Shown piece by piece: positions 44,490 through 54,519 of a stretch of DNA of 64,000 nucleotides; position 1 is the stretch's first letter, and every line of letters begins with the position of its first letter. Source of the stretch: Flavobacterium muglaense (lineage in GTDB: Bacteria; Bacteroidota; Bacteroidia; Flavobacteriales; Flavobacteriaceae); NCBI RefSeq assembly GCF_014305155.1, contig NZ_JACRUK010000003.1:62001-126000 (forward strand), in the 5' to 3' direction. A model generated the notes under the pieces. The model was given only the letters and a program-made list of their open reading frames with translations, did not search any database and was not told the origin of the DNA. The position numbers were made by a program, and so were the translations under genes.

Positions 44490-46997
44490 ATGAAAAAAAC
44501 ATTATTTTTCTTGCTACTCTTTTTTCTAGTAATAATCACTGCAAAAGCTCAGTTAAAAACACCGTCCGAATTTATTCCTGATTATGGAAAACAAATTAGT
44601 TACTACTATCAAGTGGAGTCCTATTTTAAATTTTTAACTGAAGAATCAAATTCTATCAAAAAACAAAACTATGGAAAAACCTCAGAGGGGCGAGACTTAA
44701 TGGTATATTATATATCGACTCCTGAGAATTTGGCCAACTTAGATTTAATCCGAAATAATAATTTGGCTGCTATTGGCTTATCTGACAAAGTTTCTAAAAC
44801 TATTGGAGATAAACTTATTGTATGGTTGAGTTTTAGTGTTCATGGAAATGAATATGCAGGAACCGAAAGTGCAATGACGGTTGCCTATCAATTATTAAAT
44901 CCAAATAATCCTGAATCCAAAAAATGGTTAGAAAACACGATCGTAATTTTAGACCCATGTATTAATCCAGATGGATACTCAAGATATGGGAATTGGTTAA
45001 GGGAAATTTCTGGAAAAAAAACACATCCTGAATTATCCGATAGAGAGCATATGGAAATATGGCCTGGTGGGAGATTCAATCATTATTTATTTGATTTAAA
45101 TAGAGATTGGGCTTGGCAAACTCAAATAGAGTCAGAGCAACGTTTAGCTTTATACAATGAATGGTTACCTCAAGTACATGTTGATGTACATGAAATGGGG
45201 TATAACTCCCCTTATTTCTTCCCGCCGTCTGCTGAACCATGGCATGAATTTATAGACAAATATCAAAAAGATTTTCAAAATGTTGTTGGTGAAAAAATTT
45301 CGAATAAATTTGATCAAGAAAATTGGCTATACAATACCAGAGAAACCTATGATATGTTTTACCCTAGTTATGGTGACACTTATCCCACATATAATGGAGC
45401 TGTAGGAATGACTTTTGAGCAAGGTGGTATTGGAGCTGGAAGAGCTGTTTTATTAGAAAATGGATCTGTATTGACGATGCAAGATCGAATCAATCATCAT
45501 GTAAAGTCTGTTTTAACCACAGTTGGTGCAGCAGCCTCTGAATTAGATCATTTAATTCAGGGTTTTAGAAAGTATATGACCAATTCCAGAAAAAACATAA
45601 AAGGAAAATACAATACCTATGTTCTAAAAAATAACGCAAAACTTGAGCAATTAACTGTTTTATTGAAAAAAAATAAAATTGAATTTGCTTACGCTGATGC
45701 AAATCAAAAAGCGATAGGCTTTAATTATCAAACTCAAAATGATAAAAGTTTTGCTATTGACATAAACGATTTAATTATAAAAGTGGATCAACCCAAAGCT
45801 GTTTTGACTCAAATGTTATTTGAACCCTATAATAAATTAAATGATAGTTTATCTTATGATATTACAGCTTGGAATCTTCCGCTTGCTTATGGGGTGGAAG
45901 GATATGCATTAAAAAATAATTTAAACATAAAAACGAAAGCTATTATTGAACCTATAGAACATAATACACCTCAAAATGTGTATGCTTTTTACGTTCCTTG
46001 GAATAATCGAATTTCGGCACAAGTTTTATCATCGTTGCATCAAAATAATATTAAAGTGAGAGCAGCACGTGAAAAAGCAATTTTTGGCAAGCTAACTGTC
46101 GAAGCTGGTGGATTAATTGTGAGTAAGGCGGATAATCCCAAAATAGTTGATTTTGAAAAAACAGTAATTGACATTATAAAAATTAAAAATGATTATAACT
46201 TTATCAATACAGCATATACCGTAAATGGAAAAGATTTAGGAGGAGAAAATTTTTTCCTATTGAAAGCACCTAAAATTGCATTATTATCAGGTAAAGGAGT
46301 TAGTTCGACTGAATTTGGTGCTGTGTGGTATTATCTCGATTCAGTTATAGGTTATCCGGTAAGTGTTATCGAGACAACTAATTTTGACTTATTGAATTTG
46401 AACGGATATAATACCTTAATCTTGGCCGATGGTAGCTATGATTTTTCGAAAGAGCAGCAAAGACGAATTGATGATTGGATTAATAATGGAGGTAAAGTAA
46501 TTGCTATGAATAATGCTTTGAATCTTTTTGCCGATAAGGAAGGATATAGCCTTAGTCTTTATGATTCGGATGAAGATAAAAAGGCTTCTGAAAAGGAAGT
46601 GAAAGATAAAGAATCAAAAGATCGTTTCTTGGATTATAAAGGTTCCGAGCGAAGAGCTATTTCCGCTACAGTTACTGGCGCTATAATTGAAAATGTTTTG
46701 GATACTACTTATCCTATGTCTTTCGGGTTAGGAGATAAATATTTTAGCTTGAAAACAGATTACAAACAGTATCCGTTAGTTAAAAATGGTGTAAACGTAG
46801 CTTATATTCCGGTGGACTACAAGAGTTATGGTTTTATTGGAAATAATTTAAAAAAGAAATTAAACAAAACCGTAAGTTTTGCTGTTGAAAGCAAAGAAAA
46901 TGGAAAATTGATTTATATGATAGACAATCCATTATTTAGGGGTTTTTGGGAAAACGGAAATTTATTATTTAGTAATGCCTTATTTTTAGTGAACTAA
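44490..46997 (+). CDS. Exported M14 zinc carboxypeptidase
   Basis: This 835-residue protein has a signal peptide at 1-20 (ITAKAQ). In the M14 domain the zinc ligands are in SVHGNEYAGTE (HxxE near residue 117) and VDVHEMGY (near 232). The catalytic Glu is in FEQGGIGAG near 309. The C-terminal half has a glutamine-amidotransferase-like/GATase1 fold pattern (YNTLILADGSYD ... IDDWINNGGKVIAM), common in large Bacteroidota M14 proteins. It removes C-terminal residues from peptides outside the inner membrane. It is divergent from the cyanophycinase operon and upstream of susCD. Confidence 0.92.
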   Translation: MKKTLFFLLLFFLVIITAKAQLKTPSEFIPDYGKQISYYYQVESYFKFLTEESNSIKKQNYGKTSEGRDLMVYYISTPENLANLDLIRNNNLAAIGLSDKVSKTIGDKLIVWLSFSVHGNEYAGTESAMTVAYQLLNPNNPESKKWLENTIVILDPCINPDGYSRYGNWLREISGKKTHPELSDREHMEIWPGGRFNHYLFDLNRDWAWQTQIESEQRLALYNEWLPQVHVDVHEMGYNSPYFFPPSAEPWHEFIDKYQKDFQNVVGEKISNKFDQENWLYNTRETYDMFYPSYGDTYPTYNGAVGMTFEQGGIGAGRAVLLENGSVLTMQDRINHHVKSVLTTVGAAASELDHLIQGFRKYMTNSRKNIKGKYNTYVLKNNAKLEQLTVLLKKNKIEFAYADANQKAIGFNYQTQNDKSFAIDINDLIIKVDQPKAVLTQMLFEPYNKLNDSLSYDITAWNLPLAYGVEGYALKNNLNIKTKAIIEPIEHNTPQNVYAFYVPWNNRISAQVLSSLHQNNIKVRAAREKAIFGKLTVEAGGLIVSKADNPKIVDFEKTVIDIIKIKNDYNFINTAYTVNGKDLGGENFFLLKAPKIALLSGKGVSSTEFGAVWYYLDSVIGYPVSVIETTNFDLLNLNGYNTLILADGSYDFSKEQQRRIDDWINNGGKVIAMNNALNLFADKEGYSLSLYDSDEDKKASEKEVKDKESKDRFLDYKGSERRAISATVTGAIIENVLDTTYPMSFGLGDKYFSLKTDYKQYPLVKNGVNVAYIPVDYKSYGFIGNNLKKKLNKTVSFAVESKENGKLIYMIDNPLFRGFWENGNLLFSNALFLVN

Positions 46998-47031
46998 ATT
47001 TAGTTGGTATAATTTTAAAATTCAAATTAAT

Positions 47032-47068
47032 AAAGAGGTTGTCTTGTATAAAGGCAACCTCTTTTTAT
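47032..47068 (+). terminator. Terminator after the M14 gene
   Basis: AAAGAGGTTG (47032-47041) and CAACCTCTTT (47055-47064) with a T tail, 35 bases after the stop. Confidence 0.85.
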
Positions 47069-47350
47069 AAATTTATATCAAACATAAGGTATCAAAAGGG
47101 AAATTAAAATTTTTAAACCTTCAAAATTGGATAAAAAGTACACTTTTTGAAGTAATTCGTAAATTTTTTATTAACAAAAAATTATGATTTTAACATTATT
47201 ATCTTTTAAATTCTATAATTTAATAGTAGAGTAGTGAGTTTTTTGTTAATGTGTTATTTTTTAACTAATTATAGATTAATATTTATTATTTTGTTAAGAA
47301 ATGAAATTGAAATATGTTTAAGGATTTAAGTTTTTCTTAACATTATTAGT

Positions 47351-47358
47351 TATATTTG
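47351..47358 (+). promoter_or_regulatory. Candidate -7 box for susC
   Basis: TATATTTG, an exact TAnnTTTG match, lies 52 bases before the susC ATG. No TTG at -33, which could mean an activated promoter. Confidence 0.45.
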
Positions 47359-47410
47359 TTAGTAATAAAACAAATTATAAAACAAGTATTAACTAATTTA
47401 CTTATGATTT

Positions 47411-50400
47411 ATGAAAAATACCTTACTTAAAGTCTTTTTGTCGTTTCTAACGATTCTTTGTACTAGTTTAACCTATTCGCAAGATGTTTCGGGTAGTGTA
47501 TCAGATTCAAATGGTCCACTTCCGGGAGCTACTATTTTAGTGAAAGGAACAACAAATAGCACGCAGACAAATATGGATGGTAATTATACCATTAGAAATG
47601 TGGGTTTAAATGCTACACTAATTTTTAGTTATATTGGACTAAAAACTCAGGAAATTAACGTTAAAGGAAAGAGTGTTGTTAATACCCTTTTAAAAGTGGA
47701 TTCAGCAGAGTTAAATGAAGTTTTAATTATCGGTTTTGGAAAACAGTCCAAACGTAAATTAACAGATAATATAGCCTCGATATCTGCGGAACAAATCAAT
47801 CAAATTCCTATTTCAAATTTACAAGGTGCACTTACGGCTAAAGCCGCAGGAGTTCAAATCACGCAAATTAATGGTAAAGTTGAAGGAGGCGTAAAAATAA
47901 GAGTGAGGGGTATATCTAGTATATCTTCGTCTCAAGAACCTTTATATGTTTTAGATGGAATGCCAATAATTAATGATAACGAAAGTGTATCTGCAGCACC
48001 TATAAATCCTTTAATTTCCTTAAATCCCAATGATGTAGCATCTATAGAGATTTTAAAAGATGCATCTTCTGCTGCAATTTATGGCGCTAGAGGGACAAAT
48101 GGTGTTGTTTTAATAACAACTAAACAAGGGAAATCTGGAAAAACGAAAATATCTTTAAATAGCTCAGCAGGTTGGAGCGAAGCTACTCATAAAATGAGCT
48201 GGTTAAATGCAGCACAATATGTAGAGCTTTTTACTGAAGCTTCGGCAAATACTTGGGGAGCAAGTGATTTGTGGTTAACTGAGCCAGGCGGATCATTTGA
48301 TAAACTATCTAATGGACTAGATTGGCGAAACGGACAAATTGATACCGATTGGCAGGATTTAGCCTTGGTAAAAGGTTCGGTTCAAGATCATACGTTTTCT
48401 ATATCTGGGGGAGATAGTAAAACAGTTTTCTTTCTTTCTGGAGGATATAATAATACCCAAGGTATCGTTCGCGGTAATAGCATGGATCGCTATTCTTATA
48501 GAGGAAATTTAGATCATAAGGTTTCGGATAAGTTAAGAGTAGGTCTTAATACGAGTTTGAGTAAGTCACATATTACAAGGATAGGTACAGATAATTCGTT
48601 TGCAACGCCCTTGCAAGCAGTAGCACAATCACCATTGTCTCCTGCTTATTTGGCAGATGGTATTACACCTAACAATGAAAGTACGTTGTATTACAATTTT
48701 TTGATGCAAGAATTTAATGGAAGCTGGGATGTTAACATTTTTAGAACCATAATGAATTCTTATTTAGAATATAAAATTTTACCAGAATTAAGCTTTAAAA
48801 CAGAATTGGGATATGATAACAACAATCAAACGGAAGAGTATTTTTCGGGAAGTTTAACACAATCAGCCTCAACCAACGGATATGCTGACGCAAATGCTAT
48901 TCAATCCGATAAATATAGTATCAATAATTATTTCACCTATAATAAAACATTTAAGGAAGATTATGATTTAGAATTTGTTGGTGGAATGAGTTTTGAAGAG
49001 AGTGCGCGTAAAAGACAATATGTTGCAGGTACAGGTTTTCCATCGGATGATTTGCAAACCGTTGAAAGTGCTTCCGAAATTACCTCAGGACTTTCAAGCA
49101 GAACTAAATATAACTTTCTTTCTTACTTTGGTAGAGCTACATTCTCAATCAAAGACAAATACCTTTTAAAAGGGAGTTTGCGTTATGACGGATCTTCAAG
49201 ATTTGGCGCTTCAAACCGTTATGGAGTATTTCCAGCAGCTTCGGCTGGTTGGATTATCTCACAAGAAGATTTTTTGAAAGACAATAACACAATTAGTTTA
49301 TTGAAATTAAGAGGAAGTTTTGGGATTACAGGTAATGCAGGAATTGGTAATTTTGCAAGTTTAGGTCTTTTTAACGGATCTGCTTACAATAAAACCTCTG
49401 CAATTAACCCATCGCAATTAAGTAATCAGGATTTGAAATGGGAGAAAACAAATCAGGTTGATGCAGGTATTGATTTTGGCTTTTTAAATAATAGAGTTTC
49501 GGGTGAAATTGATTACTATGTTAAAAAAACGAATGACCTTTTGTTAAATGAACCCTTGCCTGGTACCTCTGGTTGGAGCACATTAACCCGTAACGTGGGG
49601 TCTTTAACAAATAAAGGGTTTGAATTTGTATTAAATACAACCAATGTTAAAACAGATAATTTGAGTTGGAAAACCTCTTTAAATTTGGCTACTTTAAACA
49701 ATAAAGTAACTAATTTACCAGGAGGAGATATTGTGGATGAACGCAATATAGTAAGAGTAGGTGAAACTATTTCCTCTTTTTATTTAGTGCAATATGCAGG
49801 TGTTGATCCTGCCAACGGAGATGCTTTGTTTTATAAAAACACACCTAATTCCGATGGTAGTTTGGATAAAACAAAAACGAATGATTACAATGAAGCAAAT
49901 AGAGTGATTTCAGGAAGTCCATATCCTACGTTTATGACAGGAATGACAAATACGATCTTATTTAAAAATTTGGATTTTTCTTTTACTTTTCAAGGAGAGT
50001 GGGGAGCTTCACTATATAATGAAGCAGGTAAATTTCAATCGGGTAACGCTCGATATGAAGATAATCAAACAACAGATCAATTGAACAGATGGCAAAACTC
50101 AGGTGATATTACTAATGTTCCTCAAGCGAGGATGCATCGTACCAACGGACAACAAGCATCAACTCGTTATCTAGAAAAATCAGATTTTATACGTTTAAGA
50201 AATTTATCATTAGGATATACCTTGCCGAAAAAAATAAGTCAAAAGATTTCAGTGGATAGACTTCGACTTTACATGACTGGGGTAAACCTTTTAACTTTTA
50301 CAAATTATACAGGATACGACCCAGAATCTTCTTACGATAATAATGGAGATTCAAATATTAGAAAAGGGATTGCATTTTATTCTGCACCTCCAGCAAAAAC

Positions 50401-50431
50401 AATAATTATTGGATTAAATATTGACCTTTAA
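47411..50431 (+). CDS. susC: SusC/RagA family TonB-dependent outer-membrane importer
   Basis: This 1006-residue outer-membrane receptor has a signal peptide at 1-24 (TSLTYSQ). A carboxypeptidase-regulatory-like domain (DVSGSVSDSNGPLPGATILVKG, residues 25-100) precedes a plug domain with LYVLDGMPI and the SusC signature EILKDASSAAIYGARGTNGVVLI (near 215-238). A beta-barrel runs to the C-terminal Leu. It imports large ligands with the SusD lipoprotein, powered by TonB. The neighbouring peptidases and absence of carbohydrate-active enzymes suggest a peptide-type ligand (inference). The stop overlaps the susD ATG (TAATG). Confidence 0.95.
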   Translation: MKNTLLKVFLSFLTILCTSLTYSQDVSGSVSDSNGPLPGATILVKGTTNSTQTNMDGNYTIRNVGLNATLIFSYIGLKTQEINVKGKSVVNTLLKVDSAELNEVLIIGFGKQSKRKLTDNIASISAEQINQIPISNLQGALTAKAAGVQITQINGKVEGGVKIRVRGISSISSSQEPLYVLDGMPIINDNESVSAAPINPLISLNPNDVASIEILKDASSAAIYGARGTNGVVLITTKQGKSGKTKISLNSSAGWSEATHKMSWLNAAQYVELFTEASANTWGASDLWLTEPGGSFDKLSNGLDWRNGQIDTDWQDLALVKGSVQDHTFSISGGDSKTVFFLSGGYNNTQGIVRGNSMDRYSYRGNLDHKVSDKLRVGLNTSLSKSHITRIGTDNSFATPLQAVAQSPLSPAYLADGITPNNESTLYYNFLMQEFNGSWDVNIFRTIMNSYLEYKILPELSFKTELGYDNNNQTEEYFSGSLTQSASTNGYADANAIQSDKYSINNYFTYNKTFKEDYDLEFVGGMSFEESARKRQYVAGTGFPSDDLQTVESASEITSGLSSRTKYNFLSYFGRATFSIKDKYLLKGSLRYDGSSRFGASNRYGVFPAASAGWIISQEDFLKDNNTISLLKLRGSFGITGNAGIGNFASLGLFNGSAYNKTSAINPSQLSNQDLKWEKTNQVDAGIDFGFLNNRVSGEIDYYVKKTNDLLLNEPLPGTSGWSTLTRNVGSLTNKGFEFVLNTTNVKTDNLSWKTSLNLATLNNKVTNLPGGDIVDERNIVRVGETISSFYLVQYAGVDPANGDALFYKNTPNSDGSLDKTKTNDYNEANRVISGSPYPTFMTGMTNTILFKNLDFSFTFQGEWGASLYNEAGKFQSGNARYEDNQTTDQLNRWQNSGDITNVPQARMHRTNGQQASTRYLEKSDFIRLRNLSLGYTLPKKISQKISVDRLRLYMTGVNLLTFTNYTGYDPESSYDNNGDSNIRKGIAFYSAPPAKTIIIGLNIDL

Positions 50432-51798
50432 TGAAATTAGATATGAAAAAGTATAAATATAAAATAATTTTAATATCATTTATTGCACTTTCTTTTTTAG
50501 CATGTAATGATAATCTAGATATTACGCCTGAGCAGGATATAACAACTGATGTTGCCATAAGCACTTCATCAAATCTTCGTAAAATTTTAAATAATGCTTA
50601 TGCAGATGCAAGATCAAGTGTTAGTTATGGTGGAGATATTGCATTGGCATCAGAGTTAATAGCGAATGACGGTGATATTTATTGGAATGGAACCTATAGT
50701 CAGCCAGGTGAATATAACGAGAAAGCTATCTTAAAAGATAATAGTTATGTGAGAGAGATCTGGCTTAATGGTTATAAAATAAGCAATCAATCCAATATAA
50801 TATTGGCTAATTTAGCTGTTTTTACAAACGCATCCGAAAAAGATGTTGCCGAAGGCGAAGCAAAATTTCTTAGAGGATTAGTTTATTTTGACTTAGGAAG
50901 ATTATTTTCAAAACCCTATATAAAGGGTTCTGTAAACAATCAACTTGGAGTTCCTATAGTATTGGATCCAGTTTTAGATCCTTCTAAAATTACTTTTCCA
51001 TCTAGGAATACTCTTGAGGAAGTGTATACCCAAGTAATACTTGATTTAACGGCTGCATATACTTTACTACCAGAAACAAATGGGGTATATGCTACAAAAT
51101 ATAGTGCAGCAGCACTTTTGGCTCGTGTCTATTTGCAAAAAGGAGATTATATAAATGCACGAAATATGGCTAATATTGTAATCAAAGATAGTGGCTCAGC
51201 ATTAACTACCACTTTTGCTAAAGCGTTTAATAATTCGGAAAATTCAACCGAAGATTTGTTTGCATGGCAGGTAAATAGTCAAGATGATAGTATAAATGAT
51301 TTTAATCTTTTTTGGGCAGGATCTGATTTTGGAGGTCGTTCTGGAAATCCAGATGTTGATATTGAAGATCAGCATTGGGATATTTATGATGATGCAAATG
51401 ATGAAAGATCGAAATTCTTTTATGAGGCTGGTTATTGGTGTACCACAAAATGGAAAAGCCAATATGCAAACATCCCGTTTTTGCGCTTAGGCGAAATGTA
51501 TTTGATACGTGCAGAGGCTAATTTTAGAGAAGGAACAGTTTTGGGACTATCGCCTTTAGATGATATTAATATGTTGAGGTTCCGTTCAAGTGCTACTTTA
51601 TTCACCACGGTAGATTTGGCGACTATACTGATGGAAAGAAAAAGAGAATTATCCTTCGAAGGATTTGCGTTATTTGATGCAAAAAGGTTAAAACAAAACA
51701 TAGGATCTTTGCCTTACAATGCTAATAATCTCGTTTTACCGATCCCTTTAAGAGAAATGGATGTCAACAAGAATTTAATTCAGAATGATGGGTATTAA
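50431..51798 (+). CDS. susD: RagB/SusD family surface lipoprotein
   Basis: This 455-residue ligand-binding lid lipoprotein is partner of the SusC protein encoded just upstream (1-base overlap). The signal peptide ends in the lipobox SFLACND. A second in-frame ATG at 50443 would give the tighter signal sequence MKKYKYK and is an alternative start. TPR-like helices include EGEAKFLRGLVYFDLGRLF near 145-163, and the C-terminal SusD block FLRLGEMYLIRAEAN lies near 350-364. No sugar-specific clue is seen. Confidence 0.94.
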   Translation: MKLDMKKYKYKIILISFIALSFLACNDNLDITPEQDITTDVAISTSSNLRKILNNAYADARSSVSYGGDIALASELIANDGDIYWNGTYSQPGEYNEKAILKDNSYVREIWLNGYKISNQSNIILANLAVFTNASEKDVAEGEAKFLRGLVYFDLGRLFSKPYIKGSVNNQLGVPIVLDPVLDPSKITFPSRNTLEEVYTQVILDLTAAYTLLPETNGVYATKYSAAALLARVYLQKGDYINARNMANIVIKDSGSALTTTFAKAFNNSENSTEDLFAWQVNSQDDSINDFNLFWAGSDFGGRSGNPDVDIEDQHWDIYDDANDERSKFFYEAGYWCTTKWKSQYANIPFLRLGEMYLIRAEANFREGTVLGLSPLDDINMLRFRSSATLFTTVDLATILMERKRELSFEGFALFDAKRLKQNIGSLPYNANNLVLPIPLREMDVNKNLIQNDGY

Positions 51799-51822
51799 CT
51801 AATAAATTGTTTAAAGTAAGTG

Positions 51823-51853
51823 AAAGAGTTGTGGTCAAACACAACTCTTTTTT
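51823..51853 (+). terminator. Terminator after susD
   Basis: AAAGAGTTGTG (51823-51833) and CACAACTCTTT (51840-51850), 6-nt loop, followed by T-rich sequence. Confidence 0.88.
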
Positions 51854-51958
51854 ATTTTCAATATTTAAATAAAAAACTTGCTAAATCGCTATTATTTAGT
51901 CAGATAATTCTACTGTTGGTGTTTTAAAATTCATTATTTTTAAAAAAAAATACGCGAT

Positions 51959-52738
51959 ATGTTAGTAAAAGTTTTTGGAAGTGCCGTTTTTGGTGTAGAA
52001 GCTACTACAATTACTGTGGAAGTAAATATTGACAAAGGGGTAGGGTACCATTTGGTGGGTTTGCCCGACAACGCGATTAAAGAAAGCAGTTATCGTATTG
52101 CGGCCGCTCTTAAAAACAACGGCTATCAAATGCCTGGTAAAAAGATAACGATCAACATGGCGCCTGCTGATTTACGCAAAGAAGGATCGGCATACGATTT
52201 AACTTTGACGATAGGCATTTTAGTCGCTTCACAGCAAATTGAGGCCAAGGATATTGATAAGTATATTATTATGGGTGAACTTTCTCTTGATGGAAGTTTA
52301 CAGCCTATTCGGGGAGCCTTGCCCATTGCCATAAAAGCCAAAGAAGAAGGTTTTAAAGGCTTTTTTCTGCCAATACAAAACGTAAAAGAAGCTGCTATCG
52401 TTGCAGGACTTGATGTTTATGGTATTTCTAATGTTCAGGAAGTGATTGATTTTTTGGAAGGTAAAGGCACCTTAGAGCCCACAACAATTGATACGAGAGC
52501 CGAGTTCTACAAAGACTTAGATTTCCCCGAATTTGATTTTAGCGACGTGAAAGGGCAAGAGTCCATTAAGCGTTGTATGGAGATCGCTGCAGCGGGAGGT
52601 CATAATATTATGATAATGACGTACACAAACGAACGTTTTACATATCTTTGTAAAAAAAGAGAATATGAAAAACCATCACGCAATATTACTAGTAAGAGTG
52701 TCTACGGAAATTCAGGACTACCAAGCCCAAATTTATGA
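51959..52738 (+). pseudogene. ComM/YifB N-terminal fragment, interrupted by insertion
   Basis: The N-terminal part of a YifB/ComM-type Mg-chelatase-like AAA+ protein is present (residues 1 to about 219: the Lon-protease-like fold and linker, ending RCMEIAAAGGHNIMI). In intact homologues the next residues are the Walker A loop (GPPGxGKT). Here the frame runs into unrelated DNA at about 52616 and adds about 40 foreign residues before a stop. The ATPase domain is missing from this window. ComM is a branch-migration helicase for natural transformation, and the fragment cannot supply that activity. The distal half is expected at the far end of the inserted element, outside the window. Confidence 0.9.
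52643..52650 (+). promoter_or_regulatory. -7 box of the serine recombinase gene at the junction
   Basis: TATCTTTG (exact TAnnTTTG) lies 14 bases before the recombinase ATG and about 27 bases inside the element. The matching -33 region (about 52617-52625) therefore falls on the host/element junction. Confidence 0.55.
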
Positions 52739-54443
52739 CCTTGAACAATATGGTAAAAGTTTAGGTTATACACATTTCAAAGTAATTGAAACCAAAGAAA
52801 CAGCATTTGCTGATTTAAGTCAAAAGGTTGGTACAAATCAAATGTTTCAGTTCCAAGAACAAAATCCAGAATATAATACAATTTTAATAACAGAATTGAG
52901 CCGTTTAGCCAGACGGCAAAGTATCCTACACCAAATCAAAGAACATTGTGAAAATAATCAAATCCAAATATACATAAAAGATTTGAATTTTAAATTGTTG
53001 GATGATGATGGTAAAATCAATCAACAAAGTGAAATGATATTCACTTTGTACGGTATGTTCAGTGAATCGGAAGTGAAACAAAAACTTGAAAGATTCCAAA
53101 GAAAACGAAAAGAACTAATGGCACAAGGGCTATCAATCGGTGGTAAAATCCTATTTGGATATGATAGGTTCTTAATCCCAGAAATCAATAAGAATACACT
53201 AATACTTAATGATGAACAAGCAACAATTGTTAGACAAATATTTAACTGGTATTTAAACGGTTTAACAAGTACTAACAATCCAACAATAGTAAACCCATCA
53301 ATTAAATCAATATCAATTGAATGTGTGAAACGTGGTTGTCATAAATACACACATAGTAAACGGAACGTAAACAAACTACTGAAAGAACAAGCTTATACTG
53401 GTGAAAAAGTAACCAACAATAAACGGAAAAATCCAAAGTTTGGTATTGTGTCCAATGCACCAGAATATCTAGTTTCATCAACCAAGATTAAGTATGTACC
53501 AATTATTGATGTTGATACATTTGAAAAGGTACAAGCAAAACTTAAATCAAATATCATTAATTCAGATAAAGAAACTAAACATATTACACTACTATCAAAA
53601 ATATTAAATTGTCCAGCTTGTGGACGTAAATTAGGTGGTAATTATAGAATAAGAAAAGATGGAGCAAAAAACAGTTATAGATGCACATCAAGAACAGATA
53701 CGCAATCTTGTTCAAGTGTTGGAAAATCATTAAGTATGAATTTAATTGATAGTGCAGTTTGGCAACTCATTAAATTGGATTTACCAGCATTATCAAAAAA
53801 GATAAATGAAATCAATCCTGATGAATACTTACTTGAAATGGATAACCATTTATCAAATCTTATCCAACGTGAAAAAGAAATTCAAAACAATATTGATGAA
53901 AACGTTGCAATCTTAAAATCAGTTGGAAAATTATCAAGTGCTGGTGTTTTAACTCTTATTGAAACTACTGGTAAAAAGATTGAAAAACTTGAAAATGATT
54001 ATAATAAAATCCAACAAGAAAAATCAAAGATTGAATCTAATAAACTTTTAATCTTTGATAAACAAGGTGATGTTGAATCAATCATTAATGATAATCTATC
54101 AACGATTGAAAGCGATAAAGAACTACTAAAAAAGTATATTAATATTTTCATTGATGATATTAATATCATTCAACATAATGTACAATATACTGTATTGGAA
54201 TTGATAATTAAAGATGGTACAACCTATGGTTTATTGACAAATCCAGAAATTTATTCACAAAGAAATTGTAAAAATATTGAAGTGAATTATTTAATAATAG
54301 ATAAGAAAATAACACAACAACCTAAAATATCATTTATGAAAGTTAGCGGTAATGTTGATATAAATTTTCATAGAGAAACAGTAATTCCAAATCATATACC
54401 TAATATTAAAAAGTGGAATGTGTTAAATAAATTAAATCTATAA
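52665..54443 (+). CDS. Large serine recombinase (phage integrase)
   Basis: This 592-residue protein is the likely integrase of the element. The N-terminal resolvase domain has the catalytic Ser in LLVRVSTEIQDYQ (residue 13) and the Arg residues in ELSRLARRQS (near 75). The Recombinase domain lies at about 150-290 (YTGEKVTNNKR). A zinc ribbon starts with CPACGRKLGG near 317 and ends CTSRTDTQSC. The coiled coil at about 390-470 in such enzymes controls integration versus excision. It starts 50 bases from the junction and overlaps the tail of the broken yifB frame. Excision normally needs a recombination directionality factor; none is recognised here. Confidence 0.95.
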   Translation: MKNHHAILLVRVSTEIQDYQAQIYDLEQYGKSLGYTHFKVIETKETAFADLSQKVGTNQMFQFQEQNPEYNTILITELSRLARRQSILHQIKEHCENNQIQIYIKDLNFKLLDDDGKINQQSEMIFTLYGMFSESEVKQKLERFQRKRKELMAQGLSIGGKILFGYDRFLIPEINKNTLILNDEQATIVRQIFNWYLNGLTSTNNPTIVNPSIKSISIECVKRGCHKYTHSKRNVNKLLKEQAYTGEKVTNNKRKNPKFGIVSNAPEYLVSSTKIKYVPIIDVDTFEKVQAKLKSNIINSDKETKHITLLSKILNCPACGRKLGGNYRIRKDGAKNSYRCTSRTDTQSCSSVGKSLSMNLIDSAVWQLIKLDLPALSKKINEINPDEYLLEMDNHLSNLIQREKEIQNNIDENVAILKSVGKLSSAGVLTLIETTGKKIEKLENDYNKIQQEKSKIESNKLLIFDKQGDVESIINDNLSTIESDKELLKKYINIFIDDINIIQHNVQYTVLELIIKDGTTYGLLTNPEIYSQRNCKNIEVNYLIIDKKITQQPKISFMKVSGNVDINFHRETVIPNHIPNIKKWNVLNKLNL

Positions 54444-54519
54444 TTAGGTTATATAAAATTAAATTATTAATCTTTGGATATCAATATAAATATTAACAAC
54501 AAATTAAATAATAAATACT

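Larger units (their letters stand above)
47000..47410. other. 411-base intergenic region before susC
   Basis: It contains the terminator of the M14 gene (47032-47064), a very AT-rich stretch, and the TATATTTG box at 47351-47358 for susC. No gene is seen. The leader is long enough for post-transcriptional control, but no known riboswitch was recognised. Confidence 0.5.

Noticed and set aside
52126..52341. Minus-strand frame inside the yifB fragment
   Set aside because: Shadow of the YifB coding sequence. No start context or homology.
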